Assembly (NCBI GenBank): GCA_016839815.1
Contig: JAEOTM010000060.1
Span: 1 to 64,000 of the forward strand
Source: Candidatus Hodarchaeota archaeon
GTDB taxonomy: Archaea; Asgardarchaeota; Heimdallarchaeia; Hodarchaeales; Hodarchaeaceae
Direction of reading: 5' to 3'
Length of the DNA stretch: 64,000 nt
The translations under genes were made by a program, and so were the position numbers. The first letter of the stretch is position 1; every line of letters begins with the position of its first letter. This document shows, one piece after another, positions 62,197-64,000 of this stretch. Under the pieces are notes generated by a model. That model had not been told where the DNA came from. It did no database searches and worked only from the letters and a program-made list of their open reading frames with translations.

Positions 62197-62571
62197 TCAT
62201 ATTTTGAATCTATGAAAATATTGAGCTCGTGCTCTTTTCTTGACTCTAGTTTTGCTATTACGGTTTTTTTTCATAACAGCTCTTTTTTTAAGATTTTTTG
62301 GTTTTGTGGATGAACTTAATTCTTTTTTAACGTGAGTTTTCTGATTAATATTATTTTTTAATTTCGGTCTTTTTCGAATCTTCTTCTTCTCGTTATGACG
62401 AGGCTTTGAAGGAGATTTTGAGAGTTTGGCTCCATCAGTTGTTTTTGGTGTGATTTTTTGTTTTTTACGCTGCAAGAGCTTCTTCGTTTTTTCTTTCTCT
62501 TCTTCAAAGTATTGTGTTGCGATATCTATTTCAGTGCGATTTCGTCTATTTTTTCTTGTATGTGCAGTCAT
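62197..62571 (-). CDS. Very basic low-complexity protein (about 124 aa)
   Basis: Lys and Arg make up a large share of the sequence, for example RKNRRNRTE, KKLLQRKKQKI, KKKIRKRPKLKNN, and a C-terminus KTRVKKRARAQY. There is little hydrophobic core, so it is probably disordered. It resembles histone-H1-like or ribosome-associated tails in composition only. AGGTGAT is four bases before the ATG at 62571, which supports real translation. GTG 62580 is also in frame. Nucleic-acid binding is inferred only from charge. Confidence 0.55.
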   Translation of the reverse strand: MTAHTRKNRRNRTEIDIATQYFEEEKEKTKKLLQRKKQKITPKTTDGAKLSKSPSKPRHNEKKKIRKRPKLKNNINQKTHVKKELSSSTKPKNLKKRAVMKKNRNSKTRVKKRARAQYFHRFKI

Positions 62572-63016
62572 TGGAATCACCTGTGTTCATATCCAAGAAA
62601 TCGCTTATGATCTCTCGGATTGGAAGTCGTTGAATGGCTCATTCTGGCTTGAGACGAATCCTAAGCCTTGACTGGATATTCTATCTGGGTCGAATTATTG
62701 GAGTTTAACCTCAAAGAGCGAATCGCATTATTTTACTCTTAACTCTATTGAAATAACTTCAACAATGTGATTATTGTCCGTTGTGACGAGTAGAACATTC
62801 TTAGTAGCATTTTTTAAGTCTAGTCGTCTGATAGTATTCAAAAGACAACTTTAATGAAGAATATTACTCTGCACTTAAGATGTCTTCAAGTATATTTATA
62901 TCCCAGATTTTTTAAGGTTATCGATTCATACAAGCATAAATCATCATCTTTTAGGAAGAAATTAAAGATTCCAAGCAGAATCTCATAATTATCTTGAAGT
63001 CAAGGGAAGAAAAAGC
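62572..63016. promoter_or_regulatory. Gene-free 445-base region with promoters
   Basis: The region separates two divergent genes. Towards the right gene, TATATTTATA (62891-62900) is a probable TATA box, and AAGGGAAG lies just upstream of its ATG 63017, leaving a leader of about 90 bases. On the left the Shine-Dalgarno of the basic protein is seen. I looked for a tRNA or a small RNA and found no convincing cloverleaf or T-loop. Confidence 0.4.
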
Positions 63017-63745
63017 ATGTCACAAATCAAAGTGATTTTTTTTAACATAGGTGGAACTCTTTTACAATTAAGGGGTACTACGATTCCTCAACTTTATTCT
63101 AAGCATTTATCGACTCTATTAGGACGAACAGTAAGCCCGAGTCAAGTTTATTCAGCTTTTCGTAAAGCAGAAAACTGGGCCCTATCAAGAAAGAACTTTT
63201 ACTACTTATTCTCCGATTTAGATCAAAGAAAATATCAAAATGCCTTTTATAATGAATTTGGCGTAAAAGGTCGGTCGAAGATTAATAAAATTGAGATAGC
63301 TCTTGCCAAACTAATCGAATTGGAATTCCAACTGGAGAAAGGAGTAAAACCATTACTTCGTGAATTAAGTAAGGATTATTCAATTGGCTTGATTTCAAAT
63401 TGGGATCTTAATCTTTATGAAATTCTTGATTCGTTTGAAATTAAAGAATATTTTGAATCTATAACAATATCTGGTGAGTTTGGGATAAGTAAACCCAGTC
63501 TTGAAATATTTAAATCTGGTTTAGCTGACTTTCCAACAGTAAAGGCAAAAAATACTGTTTATATTGGTGATGACTATGATCTGGATATCGTTCCTGCACA
63601 GAAGATGAGAATGTTGACAATTCTGTATGATAAGGGACCTTCAGGACTGCATGGATGGCCAAAAAGACCAGAAGTCAAATCTCCTAGGGTTGAAAGCCTC
63701 CAAGAGATCCCATCGGTTATTAAAGGATTTGAGAAATTGAAATAA
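63017..63745 (+). CDS. HAD-superfamily protein with Asn in place of the nucleophile Asp
   Basis: A HAD-IA-type fold of 242 aa. Motif I reads FFNIGGTLL; the Asp that forms the phospho-enzyme is Asn10 here, and the second Asp is Gly as in other DxGGTL members. Motif II is LISNWDLN, motif III the Lys in ISKPSLEIF, and motif IV YIGDDYDLD. The other motifs are intact. The Asp-to-Asn change would abolish phosphatase chemistry, so the protein may bind ligand or partner only. A single base (GAC to AAC) separates it from the active form, so a sequence error must be considered. The GGAAG Shine-Dalgarno is 10 bases upstream. Confidence 0.82.
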   Translation: MSQIKVIFFNIGGTLLQLRGTTIPQLYSKHLSTLLGRTVSPSQVYSAFRKAENWALSRKNFYYLFSDLDQRKYQNAFYNEFGVKGRSKINKIEIALAKLIELEFQLEKGVKPLLRELSKDYSIGLISNWDLNLYEILDSFEIKEYFESITISGEFGISKPSLEIFKSGLADFPTVKAKNTVYIGDDYDLDIVPAQKMRMLTILYDKGPSGLHGWPKRPEVKSPRVESLQEIPSVIKGFEKLK

Positions 63746-63773
63746 GATCTTTAAACTAGAAAAATATTGTTTC

Positions 63774-64000
63774 CTACCTTTTGCACTGCTTGGTTAGTAG
63801 TTGCAGATCTTCCCCTCGTTCATTCATTTCTTCATTCCAACAGAATCGCCATTCCCAATTGTTACCTGTTGTTCCTGGGATGTTCATCCTCGCTTCTGAA
63901 CCAAGTCGAAGAAGATCCTGAAGAGGAATGACTGCCATATTAGAAGCTGATTCCCATGCAAGCTTAATTAAATCACCAACAATATCCTCCCCAGTAGTTT
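63774..64000 (-). CDS. malQ: 4-alpha-glucanotransferase (MalQ, GH77), C-terminal fragment
   Basis: The frame runs into the window edge. It encodes TTGEDIVGDLIKLAWESA and then AVIPLQDLLRLGSEARMNIPG with NNWEWRF, a sure signature of the GH77 C-terminal end (the PLQDLLGLGxEARMNxPG block). The stop TAG is at 63774-63776 on the minus strand. The enzyme disproportionates maltodextrins and takes part in glycogen or starch turnover. The catalytic domains lie outside the window, so completeness is not known. Confidence 0.9.
   Translation of the reverse strand, partial: TTGEDIVGDLIKLAWESASNMAVIPLQDLLRLGSEARMNIPGTTGNNWEWRFCWNEEMNERGEDLQLLTKQCKR

Noticed and set aside
62572..63016. Possible tRNA or structured RNA in the longest gene-free region
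   Set aside because: I looked for a T-loop, acceptor stem pairing and box C/D motifs and found none that fit.
1..64000. CRISPR array, insertion sequence, prophage or integrated element
   Set aside because: No direct repeat series, transposase, integrase or phage gene is seen. The bacterial-type genes are dispersed single genes.

Overview
The window is AT-rich archaeal chromosome. Archaeal hallmarks are an Alba protein, the C-terminal end of a histone, CDP-archaeol synthase (CarS), an isopentenyl-phosphate-kinase-like gene, a PCNA/RfcS/RfcL replication block, a TFS-type elongation factor and an RtcB/archease pair. Two Ras/Rab-like small GTPases, several large TPR or HEAT proteins, and bacterial-type genes (LigA, GpmA, TrxB) suggest an Asgard archaeon, perhaps of the Heimdallarchaeia. 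That placement is inference, since there is no rRNA or other marker to test it. Many genes start with TTG or GTG behind a GGTGAT- or GGAG-type Shine-Dalgarno sequence.

Layout. 1-5700: histone end, TPR protein, GpmA, a winged-helix-like protein, a hemerythrin/PAS protein and a Cys-rich protein. 5760-9871: gamma-glutamyltransferase, a highly divergent RtcB-like protein, and an unknown. 9889-12915: ArsR-like regulator, bactofilin-like beta-repeat protein, flavoprotein with a disturbed start, small GTPase. 13168-17050: NAD salvage pair (PncB, PncA), dual-specificity phosphatase, M20 peptidase, zinc ribbon. 17235-25673: second GTPase, V4R-like protein, TFS, an operon of crotonase, nucleotide-kinase-like protein and DUF6125 protein, HEAT protein, ADP-forming acyl-CoA synthetase alpha-type protein. 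25823-28328: indolepyruvate:ferredoxin oxidoreductase, whose alpha gene carries an in-frame stop. 29263-33842: Alba, CarS, AIR-synthase-like protein, GHMP kinase. 33945-37473: PCNA with an acidic tail, RfcS, RfcL. 37494-46736: TPR protein, M24 peptidase, PhoU-like regulator, Nfu, histidine kinase, esterase, and a surface protein paired with a membrane-bound HTH protein. 47006-52666: surface protein with a sortase-like C-terminus, RtcB and archease, UPF0173 hydrolase, nucleotidyltransferase. 52663-64000: Asp/Asn-tRNA synthetase, TrxB, large membrane protein, LigA, IPK, MobB, dCMP deaminase, a very basic protein, a HAD protein lacking its nucleophile, and the end of MalQ.

Functional themes are DNA replication and chromatin (histone, Alba, PCNA, RFC, LigA), RNA ligation (RtcB, archease, and an RtcB-like paralogue lacking the guanylylated His), NAD salvage, archaeal lipid synthesis (IPK, CarS), and peptide, amino-acid and acyl-CoA catabolism (GGT, M20, M24, Ior, crotonase, ACS). 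I saw no rRNA, tRNA, CRISPR array, insertion sequence or prophage. The strongest novelty candidate is the RtcB-like protein at 7540-8754.
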